Of a stretch of 64,000 nucleotides of DNA, positions 47,721-60,651 are shown in pieces. Origin of the DNA: Gibbula magus (lineage: Eukaryota > Mollusca > Gastropoda > Trochida > Trochidae); contig OW388292.1 in assembly GCA_936450465.1 (NCBI GenBank), forward strand, positions 10,187,756 through 10,251,755, in the 5' to 3' direction. A program made the translations under genes and the position numbers. Position 1 is the first letter of the stretch, and the number at the start of each line of letters is the position of its first letter. The notes under the pieces are model-generated. The model did no database searches. It was given only the letters and a program-made list of their open reading frames with translations, and was not told the DNA's origin.

Positions 47721-49642
47721 TCTCCTGTTGGCTAAACTTCTAACTCCATTGTGTGCATTTGCGTACGAACCTGATTCATGAAGTGGAATATTTAACGCAT
47801 TTGTGGTTTTCTACTTTTATAGATCTGTTGTAAAACCTTCAAACGTTAGCAGACAACTTTAGTAAACTTAGAAAGGAGATTTGAAAGGAGAACAAAGGTA
47901 TTTTCTCAAGAAATGTTAAATGTCTAACCTAAGCCAAGAAGATTATTCGAGGAAACAATGACGTAAAGACAATTTTTTCTAGAATTATATGTTTAAGAAG
48001 ACACAAATCTTTCAAACTACCTTTATTGGAATACTACACATTCAACAATCTCTCAGCAGTATGTATAAATGTGTTTTATGTGACAGTTTCTTCTTTATTA
48101 ATGTTTGTCACACACCATTCACCCACTGGAGGAAGCAATACCATATATAACCATTATGCTGTTGACGTAGGTGCAATGTCTGCAGGCAACTGTGGCAATA
48201 TATTATTGTAATAAATGTGTCTGTATATCGGTTTGGTTCATTTATTCACAGACAAAATAGTTTAACGAACCAGAAGAAGCTGACCATATTTCATAAGCAG
48301 CTTTGTATGTCAACTCTTGTGTTGTGTGAAGCTTACATGAAAAATATTTTAAACGTCACACGCCTTGTCCAAGAATCAGACACTTGGTTCCTAACATGAA
48401 ACTCAGCTCATAAAATAGGAACGTAAATAATCAAATCAATAATTTTATTTCGTTCGAGGAAAGGAGGTATATGTGCATGGTATATTACAACGGTTCAACA
48501 AATACATTCAGGGAATACCTTCAATAAATATGTTCTTATAAACAATAATCATATTCTAACAGTGATTAAAATTAATTAGTAAAACAAACTTTTCTGCGTA
48601 ATCCGTGTGTTCTATTCTGCACATGCAAACATGAAACAGATTGGAATAGACCGATTAACAGAACCATAAACATTAAATTCATCGTTAATTTTCAATTCTA
48701 CTATGACATTTATAGATACTCGATTCTGATTGGTTGATTCATCTGATTTACTGGAGACCGATTCATGATGGCACAAACACCGCTAACCGGATACCTGTTT
48801 TATCACGCATTCATGCATTCACTGACTGACTGATTGACTTGAAAACAAACAATGTTAGGTTTAAACGCCAAACCACTCATACATTCGAGTTCAATCCTGC
48901 TTCCGGAAGTCTGGACTTTTTAATAAGTAAATTTCATAGACAACATTTAAATCACCTTGCTAGAGAGTGGATCTAAGTGTATTTGAAAATCGAACGATAT
49001 TTTTTTTAGGGTTGCTAGCGAGTCAAACTCAAGGAGGTTACTGAGTACTGTAAAGTGTAAATCAAATCTCAAGCCAATCTGTCTTCGAAAAAAAAAATAC
49101 CATGATAAGTACGACTTAAACACTGAATAAATAAATTGCAAAAAAAAGATCAATTCATGATAAAGACATTGGTCTTAGGAACTATTTCTCAAGAGTTTTG
49201 TAAACTATTTATCGATTTTGACAGATTCTTCGAATTATTATTGTCAGTGAGGTGCCAAACTTTTAAAAAGGTGCAAAACTTTTGGTTAACTATTATTATA
49301 ATGAAACGATTCATAAATGCAAAAACACTAGTTGAACTTTCCTTTCTGTTCGATGCACCATGCATTAGCGTGTATTATACCGCATTAAGTATTTCAAGTT
49401 AATTTGCAGAGTTTTTGTGAGAATAATTCATGTTATTTATTTTTAATAAAATATCAATATATTCAATTTATATTTAAAAATTCATCGAAACTTCCTCTTT
49501 TGTCAGAACAAATGTGGGTTTTCCCTTTAGTTTTGTTGCAGTTTTGGTTCTGTACCAAAACGAGGTTATGGTTCAAGTGTACTATTCCACCCCTAATTAT
49601 TTCAAAGTTACAAAGTATATAGAGGATATTATATGAGTCTAT
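47721..49642. other. Intergenic sequence, nothing recognised
   Basis: No supported feature. It may include the undetected 3' end of the mariner. Confidence 0.45.
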
Positions 49643-49741
49643 GTCATACTATGTTTACGACACGAGTGCCTGAATATTAGTAATTCCCGAGCGAGAGCGA
49701 GGGATATACCGATATTCAGGCACGAGTACAAATAGTATGAT
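49643..49741. repeat. Foldback hairpin element, 99 bp
   Basis: GTCATACTATG and CGAGTGCCTGAATAT pair with ATATTCAGGCACGAG and AGTATGAT. The centre is CCGAGCGAGAGCGAGGG. A GC-richer stretch to about 49970 (GCCCTAGGGC) may belong to the same element. Confidence 0.65.
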
Positions 49742-51989
49742 TTACACACGAATATAATATTCTGTTTATTACCGAAGTTGTGAAATTAATAAAAATGCGC
49801 TAAAATCCACTTTCAACCATAGGCTAGCGACCCGCCGTCGCCGCAATTAGAACGCAACGTCAAAGACGAAGCGTGACGTCATAGCATTGTCACCATGACA
49901 AAGTGATATTTTGCCCTAGGGCATCGTATCAAAAATATGAGCCCCGATATGATTGCCCTCGTAGGTAATAAACTATTATCTGTTTAGAGAAGTCTTTTTC
50001 AAGTCATACGTTACATAAATCTCGTCCATCGCAATACGTCTTGTCTCTTGAATACGGATAGAAAAGGTTTGTATATTGATATATTGTTCAAATAATGTAT
50101 TGGATTTCAATACATGTATATGAACTAAATGTCCTTAGATTCAATGGTTTCCCTTCATGTTTGCTAAAACAGACTGTTAGAGACGAGGACCCTATATTGG
50201 CCTCGACATATCAGATTCGATAAACCTACTGTGGCTATGTTGGACTTATTGGATGATTAGATGTGTCTTCATATTGAGTGTTTGTTCAGTTGAAGATATA
50301 TCACTTGAGTGTTTCTATTGATTTATAACATATGTAAATACCTTCAATGCAGATTTAAGTGTGAATGGTTGTTTTTAGGTTTAACATTTTCCAATATAAT
50401 AAAATATGTGACCAACAAACAACTCAATTCAAATCATTAATTTTCTATGAATTTCGGGTTTTGGGGGTTATTGTGCAAACTAAAGACCTTCTCTTGTAAT
50501 TTTCCATAACATGTTTACTCTGGACATTGATATCTGAAAGACAACAAAGACCATATTCTGCTGGTGGGCTGGAAGAGTTTTGAGGATCGTGATTGCAAGA
50601 TATAAGAAACGACAGACCTCATCTGAAAATACAGAAAGCGGTATCTCAGACTAATGTAGCTATGATCTTGTTCACCCAATTCACGTCGTTGTAACAATGT
50701 GCGTTGTAACAATGTGCGTCCTAACACAGTCTAATAATAAATACGCCATATGGAAGAATTGATAACAGTGGATTGCGCTTATAAGTAACACATGAAAATA
50801 CATATTCAGCTTATATCCAATTGAGGGAGCGGTATTGAATATAATCATGGTTTTGTTCTTTGTCAATCCCGTTTTTCATGAAAATAGAAATATGTTTTAA
50901 ACGTATCCAATTCATCATCGCTATATCAATACATCAAAGTCACGCCAAGCCGTCTATCAAAACACATTAATGAAGTAAAAAAGAAGTAAATTGTCAGGAG
51001 ACCTGAATGTAATTGACATTGGTTTCTACAGAAAGTCAATATATACCTGACCTATCGCAGTGTAGTTAATATCGTGCACTTGACATGGTTTCTTTCTGAA
51101 GCCATCTTGTTTTGGACTGATATATAATTATGTGATGATGTGACCATATTCAAACTACATTGTAAAAGGAATAAGGAAAGGGCAATTGCTTTTTAATTTA
51201 AAACATTTTACATGGTTATTATTAATTTATGAAATTTAGATTCCACGTTTCCTTAAATGGAGAGTGAACGTACTTGAATGAGAAACTAGCTCTATCAATT
51301 GACAAATACTTTATTGCCAAAGAGCGAAGTTTTTGTGCAAAGTTTTTGTGCAAGTACTAAGCCTGTTATCAAGTGTATTAATTGACGGGATTGCAAAGGT
51401 CTCCACCTGGAGTGTAACGCCTTTAAGCAAGGATGTGTGCTTGATGACAGTGATAACGTCCACACAGAACCCTCTCTCTCTTGCAACAAAGAAAGTGTAA
51501 AAACTCGTTTCTCATTCACCTTACCAACTTCTAAATGTCTCTTTAAAAGTGTTTCCACAGGATCGAAGAACAATAGAATGTAGATTCCGTTAACTTTTAA
51601 ACGTGATTTTCAAGCTGATATTGCACAGATGATGTACATTACAAACTTATCTTATTACTGAACAAGCCCATTCGGTTTAAAAAAACAGTTGTATAACATC
51701 GTTTTTACAAAGTTCATAAATCAAGGCAGAAAAGATTCTGATGGGAAAAAGACCTGAACAGGACCAGCAACAATGAAATACATTGAACGAAGATACGTTA
51801 ACCTTAATCTGAACAATATGTGTTTGATTTACACCCTTTTTTTATAGAAATTAATTTGCAATCATACTCCTTCACTAAGGGTATAGTTTGGCATGTGTTT
51901 AGGATTATTAGTTACATCAGTAGTAGTAATGTTGCGGTAAGTCAGTGATGTTTCAATCTTCATATTGACGAATTTACACTTACAACATT
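49742..51989. other. Intergenic sequence, nothing recognised
   Basis: One minus-strand ORF (51295-51573) has mixed composition but no family motif. Otherwise AT-rich, no gene supported. Confidence 0.45.
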
Positions 51990-52316
51990 CGACTGGTTAG
52001 GTTCGTTTCAAGAGCACAGCTCCTAAACTATTCATCATATCTTCCTGAAACTTTGCATGTGTATGACCCACTAACTGAAGTGGTTCCTTTTTATATTTTC
52101 AAATTTCTGAATTTTCTTTTTTCGTTTCCATAGAAATATGTTGGATTTGGACTTTGTTCAGGGATCTGTAATAGAACTCCAAAACCCTTTATCATACCTG
52201 AAACTGAAATGTGTAAAACCCCCTAACTGAAGTAGTAGATATACAATTATCTGTCAAAGATGTATTTTACAAATTATGTGGGACCAGTGGGATATGTCAT
52301 CTTCTGATGACTCTTG
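51990..52316 (+). repeat. Dispersed repeat, TCTTCTGATGACTCTTG family, copy 2
   Basis: AGAGCACAGCTCCTAAACTA, CTGAAGTGGTTCCTTTTTAT, GATTTGGACTTTGTTCAGGG and the end GGACCAGTGGGATATGTCAT plus CTTCTGATGACTCTTG match copy 3 at 54 kb. Confidence 0.75.
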
Positions 52317-52549
52317 TTTGAAACCAGTCAAAGCCCAAATGAAACTTCGACAATAAAGCCACCACGCCTAGTTCATTTATCATTTCAGGTAAATTTTCAC
52401 AGAGAATGTACAGGGATGTGGGTTGCCTGTTCTACCAAATAACGCTGTACGAACAACGATAAAGAAAATCTAATAATATTTGGGTTTTTTGTTTGTCTCA
52501 CAACCGTCATTGTAAAATTATCTCCCGGATATGTTTGTTTCATTTATAA

Positions 52550-52700
52550 GATAAATAGTTGCGTTTGTAAAATTTCCGGGATTCATTGCTTTTCAACACC
52601 CGCAAATTTAGTTTAAAACCGACTGCGTTAGCCGGAGGTTTTAAACGCTGAAATTTGCTGGTTGAATTTGTGTTGAATTGTACAAACACAACTATTTATC
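52550..52700. repeat. Foldback MITE, 151 bp
   Basis: GATAAATAGTTGCGTTTGTA pairs with TACAAACACAACTATTTATC. An inner stem is TTCAACACCCGCAAATTTAG with TTTAAAACC against GGTTTTAAA and CTGAAATTTGCTGGTTGAA. Confidence 0.8.
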
Positions 52701-54350
52701 GATATTGTAACATGACCGTTAGTTATCAGGCGTTTTGAAACAAACTCTCTTTTTGCGTACCTATCTCTGAGTGGCAAGGACTTTGCGACTGTTCAATTTT
52801 TTTAAGAGGTGTGGTCAGGTCAAAACAAATATAAATACTCGGCGTAATATGTACATTAGCAACAATTTACACATAAGCTCAAACAGTGTCACTAAACTAT
52901 GTTCACCTCGTCACTTCACTATATTTACATATCCTTTTAGAGTGATAAACATTTATCTACGACATCAACACAGTAAAAATCTTAAACTTGCCCTAACCCA
53001 TTGTGACAATGACACTGGCATTGTGACGTCAAAACGGTTGATCACTATGACGTCATGCCATGGCAACGGCATTCGGTTTACACATGCGCATGGAAGAAGG
53101 CCTCAAACTTGGACACATCTTACTAGTTGAGAACATTTTAGTTACTTAAAATTAATTCATGTTGAGAGTTATTTGTTACCTATACTCTTATACACAAGTT
53201 AGAAAATGACAATGCCACCTGTCAAATTTGAGTAAGGGGCACATCTTAAGAGAAATAGAAAAATAAAATTTTGAGTCGGGCCGGATCTTGTGAACATGAT
53301 GTATATGTTCGCGGTGATTCGCCCCAAGTAATTTGCGCGTATTCATTGTCATTCAACATAGGCAAATCAACCAATCAGAATCAAGGATACACCGAAATCA
53401 TGTTACAATTATCATTCTTATTTTGTTATGAGTGCAAAATATTTGTTATCCAAAGGAAACAGCCCCATCTGGTATTTGTTTTTTTAAATTCAAGATTTGA
53501 TGACTCATCATTTTGAAGTTTTGATATCAATTATAACCATTTGTATTGACCAATTGAGACAAAATAAAGAGTATGGGTTTGATAGTTGTATTTATCTAAA
53601 TATGTCATTTATGATTGGGAAGAAACGTTTATGTAGTCAAAATAAACTATAATTTTAGTGATTTATAGAAAAAAGTCAGTTACATGCTGTGCCATTGCAA
53701 GGGAAAAGCCACACTACCATATACTCTTTAGATTAATATTGGGACGGAAATTATGTTATCAGTAACATATTTACATAAGGAAACAATTTTAATAGTAAAA
53801 ATGATGAAAGTTTCAATTTTGCCAAAAATACTCCTAATTTTCCCATAGACTACCATGTCTGAAAAACCCACACTAACCTCTATTGTTTATTGATGATTTT
53901 TCAATCAAACACTTCAACTTTTAAAACATATGTTAGAAAAAAGTTTAATACTTGATATTTGAGGAACAAACATCCTTAATGCGATTTATTCGCTAATTTT
54001 GATGTAAAAACATCTGCAACAAAATAAGTGTTTATATTTCAATGAGATGAAGTTTTGGCAACTTTTCTGTATGGCTATCAACATAATCAACATAGCGTCC
54101 TCGTTTACGTACGAAAATGGCAGGTTCATGGATATATGCAGAAATTTACAGGATTTCAGACAGATGTCGGAGTTCAACATAAAATGTAAAACTTCTCTAC
54201 ATAAAACATAACACATTACACGAGTGCTCTGAGAGATCTGAATTTAACATGAGATGGTCTTTGATCAGCTTGAACAGTATAACATCTACTGAATAATCAA
54301 ATGACAATTCATAAATAATGGACATGGTTAATTTTATCCCACCTGTTTGT
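52701..54350. other. Intergenic sequence, nothing recognised
   Basis: A 119-codon ORF at 52771-53130 shows no family motif and is not supported. No other features. Confidence 0.45.
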
Positions 54351-54739
54351 AATACCGTGTGATATAGTCGTGGCTCTGTCCGTCTGTCATTTCGTTTTCG
54401 GAGCAGAACTCAAAAACCGTTCATGATATTTTTCTGAAACTTCCCATGCGTATCACCCACCTACTGAAATGGTGCCTTTGATATTTTGAGATTACCATAG
54501 AAACGTGTTGAAATTGGACTTTGTTCAGAGACTGCAGGTTCGTTTCCGGAGCACAGCTCCAAAACTCTTCATTATCCCGAAACTTTTCATGTGTATTACC
54601 CAGTTGTTGTAGTGGTGCCTTTTGATATTTTCAGATTTCTGAAATACATTTGTTCCCGTTTTCATAGAAACGTGTTTGATCTGGACTTAGTTAAGATTAT
54701 GTGGGACCGGTGGGATATGTCATCTTCTAATGACTCTTG
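54351..54739 (+). repeat. Dispersed repeat, TCTTCTGATGACTCTTG family, copy 3
   Basis: Contains two tandem sub-units (about 54400-54530 and 54538-54690), each with CGGAGCA-A-CTC-AAA, CCTTT-GATATTTT-AGAT and CATAGAAACGTGTT. It ends GGACCGGTGGGATATGTCAT plus CTTCTAATGACTCTTG. Confidence 0.75.
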
Positions 54740-54880
54740 TTTCACAGGTCACACAGGTCACAGGATATGACCTCAGTATGTGACATGGGAAACGTAGCAT
54801 TTGCAAAGGCATTTGCTAACGAATAAAAAGATATGGTGCAGGTTAAGGTCATCAAGGTCAAGGTAAGAAGGTTAAAGAAA
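54740..54880. promoter_or_regulatory. Cluster of AGGTCA-type half-sites
   Basis: CACAGGTCACACAGGTCACA, TATGACCTCAG and TTAAGGTCATCAAGGTCAAG look like nuclear-receptor half-sites. Repeat-derived and unproven as regulatory. Confidence 0.25.
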
Positions 54881-55109
54881 ATAACACATGTATGAACTAA
54901 GAAAGTCAGGAGCCGTAGTCAAGAGTCAAGTCAAGAGCCGTAACCTTAGTCTGATCATATTTATCCGTTTCACTGCAAATAGCACATGTAAATCATTGAT
55001 ATATTTAAGAAATAAAGTTCGCTGTACCCCAATGTGTTTGTAATAAAGTATAGTTTTGCCCTGAACTATTATAGTTAAAGCACGAGGACGTTATCTTAGA
55101 ATTCCTTAT

Positions 55110-55780
55110 CATGTGTTAAGTTTGTGTTAAGATTACAAAACATCAAAAACTGTGAGTTGAGTTGTTTTCAGAACACAGGTACTGTCAGTCAGATTTAGTA
55201 AAGCTGAGCGTTCTAAGTCAGGGGCCATAATTCTCAAAATATTTATACCCAAAGCATGTGTACAGTTACAGAAAGATTGATAAAAAAAACTGTGTGAGGA
55301 GTTGATTTCAGAACACAAGTACCCTTTTCGGCACGGACGAATCGAAAGACGGATTGCAGCACGACATAAACCCCCTTGGGTTTCACCCGAGAGTTTTAAA
55401 ACTTAGCACTAAAAAACAGTAAGGTATGTGAAACAGTCATCATGTGTAGATGTGCCTTTTGCGGTTTATCTTCTTCTTGGAATTTTATTTTTAGCCGTTT
55501 CCATGGAAACATATATTAAACTATCATTTCCGATCTAGAACTCTAGAACTTTAAGAAACATGACATAAAAAAAATTTCCGGACGGTAACTCAAAACCTGT
55601 AAGGCCAAGCTCAATGAAACTTTGTGTATTGAACAATTATCATGTGAAGATGTGCTTTTTAAATGGAAAAACATCTTCATCTTGATTCCGGAGCATACCC
55701 GTTAATTCTTTTTTTACAATTTCACTTCGAGAACAGAATTGAAAACTGTAAGGCTGAGATTAATACAGCTTGGGGTGAAG
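55110..55780 (+). repeat. Degenerate tandem repeats
   Basis: AACTGTG-GTTGA-TT and TTTCAGAACACA-GTAC occur twice (55150, 55290). AAAACTGTAAGG/AAAACCTGTAAGGC with ATCATGTG-AGATGTGC units recur at 55430, 55600 and 55750. Confidence 0.55.
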
Positions 55781-56280
55781 AACAATATTCATATACAGCG
55801 TGAATTTATTACCAATGAGTGATTAGGGATTTATTCAATAATTTTAAAACAAATAATCTTTATTCGATATGTTTTAAACTTTTCTCACTTGTCTCCCATT
55901 GTTATCTCATTATCTGATATTTAATGTTTCCAATAATTTCCATGCATTCTAAGTATTATGTTAAATTTATTTGATGACTAGTGAAGTGATTACTTGCTTC
56001 TATATATCTTAGAATTGACTTGTAGTGTATTACACAATAATCCTTTTGTTCATCCCTGATGAGTTCATGTTATTTACGAAATACTATAAAAACAACTATA
56101 GTTTCGGATTAATATGATTCTCCAAATGTCTATGTAAAGTATATATATAATATTCTTCCTCGCTGTTGGTTTAGCGTCTGGTCAATATTTGACCAGTAAT
56201 ACATTTCAATGAAGACGTTGACCTCATGGATGTCTATAAACAAAATGTGTGTCACAGAATGTCGCATCTGCTGTAATGTA
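55781..56280. other. AT-rich sequence, nothing recognised
   Basis: No supported feature. Confidence 0.5.
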
Positions 56281-57375
56281 AAACAGTAAATCCATCCCTG
56301 AATGAAAGTTCGCACAGCTTACCAAAACGATATGATCCTTCGAAATTAGAACTGTTTTGTAGAAGTATTGATACTGAAGAAATCCAAAAATTACTTGAAC
56401 GCACACAATACGAACATGCCAGTATGGCTGACCCAGTTTCTGTCGATGGTATTGCAAACAGCATCTCGCGCGTGCTAGTGAATGCTGCACGCAGTGCGTT
56501 TGGTGTAAGGCGTATTCGTACGAATGTTTCAAATGGAAAAAAGGATAAACCCTGTTTCAATACAGAATGTAGAAATATGAGAAAAAAGTTCAATAAAGCT
56601 AAAACTAGATTTAATAAAACCGCAAATCCTATAAATAAATCTCTTTATCAGCAGATGTCGAAAGCATATAAAAAATGTCATGATAAAAATATTAGACAAT
56701 ACAAGCAGAAGACCACTGATAAAATCAGGAATGATAGACAATATTCCCCAAAAGAATACTGGAAGCTACTTAACGATAATGAACGTGATAAAGAGGAATC
56801 TATCCCCGACATAGAAACTTTTTTTGACTTTTTCAGAAAATTAAACGACACTGACAATGATAATACTGAGAACTGTGATGATGTCCCATTCGATGAAACT
56901 ATATTCGATAATGAAGTTCAGAATAAGGATATAACTGAGAATGAAGTCAAATCTGCCATTAAACATTTAAAAAGGAATAAGGCTTCGGGAATCGATCTAA
57001 TTGTTAAGGCTGGAAATGTAATGTCACCATTTTTTCAATGTAAAAAGGGTGTAAGACAAGGGGAAAACTTATCTTCGCTATTATTTTCCATTTTTATAAA
57101 TGATCTTGAATCTTCCTTATTAGAAACAGGGTGCACAAGTGTGAACTTTGAACATTCTAATGATGATGACATTTACATTTGGCTACAACTTATTATTTTG
57201 TTATACGCCGATGATGCTGTTATCTTCAGTGAATCACCAAATGATTTACAAAATTCATTAGATAAATTTTATGAATAGTGTACGAAGTGGAAACTTAATG
57301 TTAACTTATCTAAAACTAAGATAATAATTTTTGGAGGGGGGCCATCCAAAACTCAAAATTCTCCTTTTCTCTTGG
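56281..57375 (+). pseudogene. LINE ORF2: linker and RT with deleted fingers
   Basis: The frame is open from about 56281 (PKRYDPSKLELFCRSI), well before the ATG at 56424. It continues through a basic Lys-rich linker, SPKEYWKLLNDNERD and NEVKSAIKHLKRNKASGID, the start of the RT fingers. It jumps near 57000-57010 directly to GNVMSPFFQCKKGVRQGENL and LLYADDAVIF (YADD catalytic box, about 57205). About 130-150 residues of fingers/palm normally between these blocks are absent, while the frame is kept. A TAG at 57276-57278 replaces an expected Tyr, followed by LNVNLSKTKIIIFGGG, and the frame is lost near 57375. Confidence 0.8.
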
Positions 57376-58454
57376 GGGAAATAAAATCGAAATAGTTGAT
57401 ACTTATACTTATCTTGGATTACGGTTCCATAGGAATGGTAGGTTTTTGACAGGTATGAAAGCTTTAGTAGAAAATGCAACTAAAGCTATGTTTGCACTCC
57501 TGAAAAAAGCCCGTAATTTAAATCGACCTATTGATTGTACCCTAAAAGCATTCGATACCATGATATGTCCGATTCTCCTACACGGCTGTGAAGTCTGGGG
57601 ATTCGAAAACTTGAATATAGTTGAAAAAGTACTTCTCAGATTCATTAAACTTGCCGTTGGCCTCAGAAACTCTACCCCAAACTTGATGGTCTACGGTGAG
57701 TTTGGCCGAGAGCCACTGTACATCAAACTTTACAAACGAACCATTTCTTTTTGGCATAAAGCAGCAACAAATAATCTACACTGTAAACTTTCTTCACTGC
57801 TGTATAAATTTATTTCTACTTATAAGTTTGGATGTCAGCGTCGATGGATGTCATTTATTACCGAAAGATCTTGATAGCTGTGGGCTATCAGAAGTGTTTT
57901 TAAATCCACATAATTTCCCCACATCATGGCTGGTTTCAAAGGTAGAAACTATACTAAGAGATCAGTTTTTACAACATTGGAGAAGCTCTATAGAGAGCAG
58001 TTCAAAAGGCATATTTTATAAATGCTTCAAATTTAAAATTTGCTTTGAGAATTACCTTTATTTACCAAAGAATATATATTTTCCCATATTAAAAGTTAGA
58101 ACAAGTATTACTTATTTACCAATTGAAACCGGCCGATGGCAATTAATCCCAAAAGAAAACAGATTGTGTAAATTGTGTAATGCTAATGCTGTTGGAGACG
58201 AGTTTCATTACCTTTTTAAATGCGAAGCCCTCCTCCAACAGCGTAACATATATCTTTTGCCCCAAATATATGGAAATCAATTTATGGTTAAGACATTATT
58301 ATGCAATAAATCTACAAAGCATTTAAAGAACTTGAAGTCAATTCTAAATGCATTGTTTAACCTCATGCCCAGTCACTTGCCATGTTTATTATTACTATTT
58401 ATGTATGTATATATTCTCATTCTCATGTACCACCGTTGGTTGGTTGAGAAATAA
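57376..58454 (+). pseudogene. LINE ORF2: thumb and C-terminal zinc finger
   Basis: In the next frame, IVDTYTYLGLRFHRNGRF and then DTMICPILLHGCEVWGFENL are the post-catalytic RT region. Another shift near 57840 leads to a frame that closes at 58454. It contains ETGRWQLIPKENRLCKLCNA followed by GDEFHYLFKC, a CCHC-type finger typical of the LINE ORF2 C-terminus. At least two frameshifts make it inactive. Confidence 0.75.
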
Positions 58455-58478
58455 ACTGTTCTGTCTGTCTGTCTGCTT

Positions 58479-60050
58479 ATCAATTAGTGTGTCTTATGTT
58501 TAGGTTATAATCCCGGACACAATCCAAGAAGCATCTTGAATCTTCATATAAGTACATTTGAGCAAACGCTGGGACAAGGAAAGACCAATAACATCGAACA
58601 CTTCATCTTGAATTAATGAATCCATATCTGTGGGCAAGAGAGGTTATTGGCATTTTACCCTCAGAATAGTTTCTATCAAAGCCGAATGCAAACATTTTAC
58701 TCGTCATGATGTAGGCTTGATCAACAATAAAGCTTTCATTAAATATTATCAAACAAGTATAATTCCAACCAATTTTCAAAGCTTTTACTTGATTTGACAT
58801 ATTCACTTGCATATCAATCTGTTACAGCAATTTAATGAGTTCCATTGTCGTGATTGACCAGAAAAGAATAATGCATAACAACCGGGAAAAAAACTAATTT
58901 AACTCAGCTAAATTCGTAATTAACTTTATGTTAGTTTCAAATTGTTTTAAATAAATGACCAAAGTCGAATTTACAGAAGTGATCATGGAGTGGCTCTACT
59001 GTCGACTGAACTGTTTAACATCATCAAGGCTTCCCTCCAGTGCTTTCCAGTCGACACTTGAACTTGCAACTAGAGGGACAATATGCTGGAAGTACAGACA
59101 AAGCGATAATTTTAAGACGTGAAAATTTGTTGTTATTTCAGTAATGGAAACGACACAAAAATCGGTTTCTAGAAATATCTAAGACAGACATTGTGCGAGC
59201 ACACAGGCGCGCGATAGCCATGTATCGTTGTGGGACAGCACCTATCCAGGGGGAACATCGTTGGAATATAGGACCTGTTACCTGTTAGTTTTTAAACGGT
59301 CGCTGTTTTGAAAGTATTCGGAACAGACAAACAGCTGTTTGGAGTTATCTGCCCCTAGCTTCTCGCACCGAAAGCTTTTGTTGGACGTCTTGTGATTGAG
59401 AACAGGAAGATTTTCTGGATAACAACTTCTTTAATGTGAAAATACAGTGAGTACATACTCACTCCTTCATCAGGTGGAATGTAAGGAAATAACAAAATAT
59501 GGTACATTTATATAGCAAACAAAACAATGGTGAGGAAAGTCAATCAGGGAGATTAACATGCATGAGAATTGTATATAATGGGGATTTGTAATACAAACAT
59601 GATGGAGATGAAGCATGAGAATGATGAGGATTTGCAATACAAACATGAATGGGAGTAAGTAGATTAACAAAGGCCTGTAGGCTTTATTGAAGATGTAAAT
59701 AAACACACATGATGAAACGAGGGAGGCCAATTGGCTTTATTGAAATTGTTCAGCAAATGGTAATTATAGTTGATTGGAAGAGAGGCCAATTGTTGATGTG
59801 GGTGGCTTTGAAGTTGTTGCATGGTGATTGGAGCTGTTAGGCGCTGATAGGCGTTGATTGGTGGGGACTCCTCGGATAATTTGCTCCGACAGGAGTGGAT
59901 GGAAGGTAGGGATACTTGGATTTGGTTTGGTTGGGTTCTCCTCGGATATTTCCTCCGACAGGAGATAGAAGTTCTGTTCATGTCGACATGGGAACGTCCA
60001 TGTAAGAAAAAAATAGTTCCCACCAGCTAACATTCAGTTTGTCTGATGAT
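58479..60050. other. Intergenic sequence with small repeats
   Basis: 59866-59893 and 59937-59963 are two similar hairpins, CTCCTCGGATA-TT--CTCCGACAGGAG. The segment 59270-59480 (GGATAACAACTTCTTTAATG, CTCACTCCTTCATCAGGTGG) looks like a dispersed repeat but has no second copy here. ORFs on the minus strand across 59664-60033 lie over these repeats and are not supported as genes. Confidence 0.45.
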
Positions 60051-60059
60051 TGCCACACA

Positions 60060-60649
60060 GAGCACTTGTGTTTCTGTTTGTGCATGAAACTCTGAGTAAC
60101 AAACATGAAATAATCCAGTGTTCTAATCTTCTGTATATTGTTATGATATCGTGTTTTTAATAACCATTAACCATATATTTTACCCATTTACAAATACCAA
60201 AAATAATATATTTTATCAGCTACATGTAAGCCTAAGAGCTGTGTAACTTGTCTGTCGCCAGTGTTCAGCTTGCTGTCTAATCAGCTTGGGCTTGTTACTC
60301 TAACACCAAGCCCCAAGCCCTAATTACACTACCAGCCAGGTATTTATCTATCTTATAAAATATCTTGTAAGATATCACATCAGGGAGACTTACTTCGTTT
60401 GTGGACCTGCATGTACCTATGGATATTTATTTGACATTGTGCTATTCTTGAATATTGGACTCTGGATATTCTTTGTGTGTTCTTGGAACAAAGTGACTTA
60501 AGGACTACAAAGGTAACTTGAACCTGTGCTTGCTTGGTATTGTTACTCTGCCATATATTATCTGCATTAAATATTATTATTACTTACTGCTGGTCTTTTC
60601 ATGTTTGTTAATGAGCGGGTTTATTAACCATTGCAATCCACTCGTAACA
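60060..60649 (+). repeat. 5' LTR (left boundary uncertain)
   Basis: Ends in CTCGTAACA two bases before the primer-binding site. It contains TATAAAA at 60354 and ATTAAA at 60566, a plausible promoter and polyadenylation signal. The 3' LTR lies outside the window, so the left edge cannot be fixed. Confidence 0.6.
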
Positions 60650-60651
60650 AT

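Larger units (their letters stand above)
56281..58478 (+). mobile_element. 5'-truncated, internally deleted LINE with (CTGT)n tail
   Basis: Open sequence starts just after a TAA at about 56276 and includes the RT leader, a shortened RT domain, the thumb and a C-terminal zinc finger. It ends in AATAAACTGTTCTGTCTGTC, a microsatellite-like 3' tail usual for some LINE clades. The element differs from the 45.6-kb LINE: there is no RNase H and a different C-terminus. No target duplication was identified. Confidence 0.75.

Noticed and set aside
51295..51573. 92-codon minus-strand ORF
   Set aside because: Composition is mildly protein-like, but there are no recognised motifs, splice sites or repeats to support it.
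52771..53130. 119-codon plus-strand ORF
   Set aside because: No domain, no promoter or splice evidence; length is possible by chance in a window of this size.
56130..56741. Minus-strand ORFs under the LINE
   Set aside because: Antisense of the reverse-transcriptase linker.
59664..60033. Two overlapping minus-strand ORFs of 89-119 codons
   Set aside because: They span small repeats, show no family motif or splice signals, and overlap each other in different frames.
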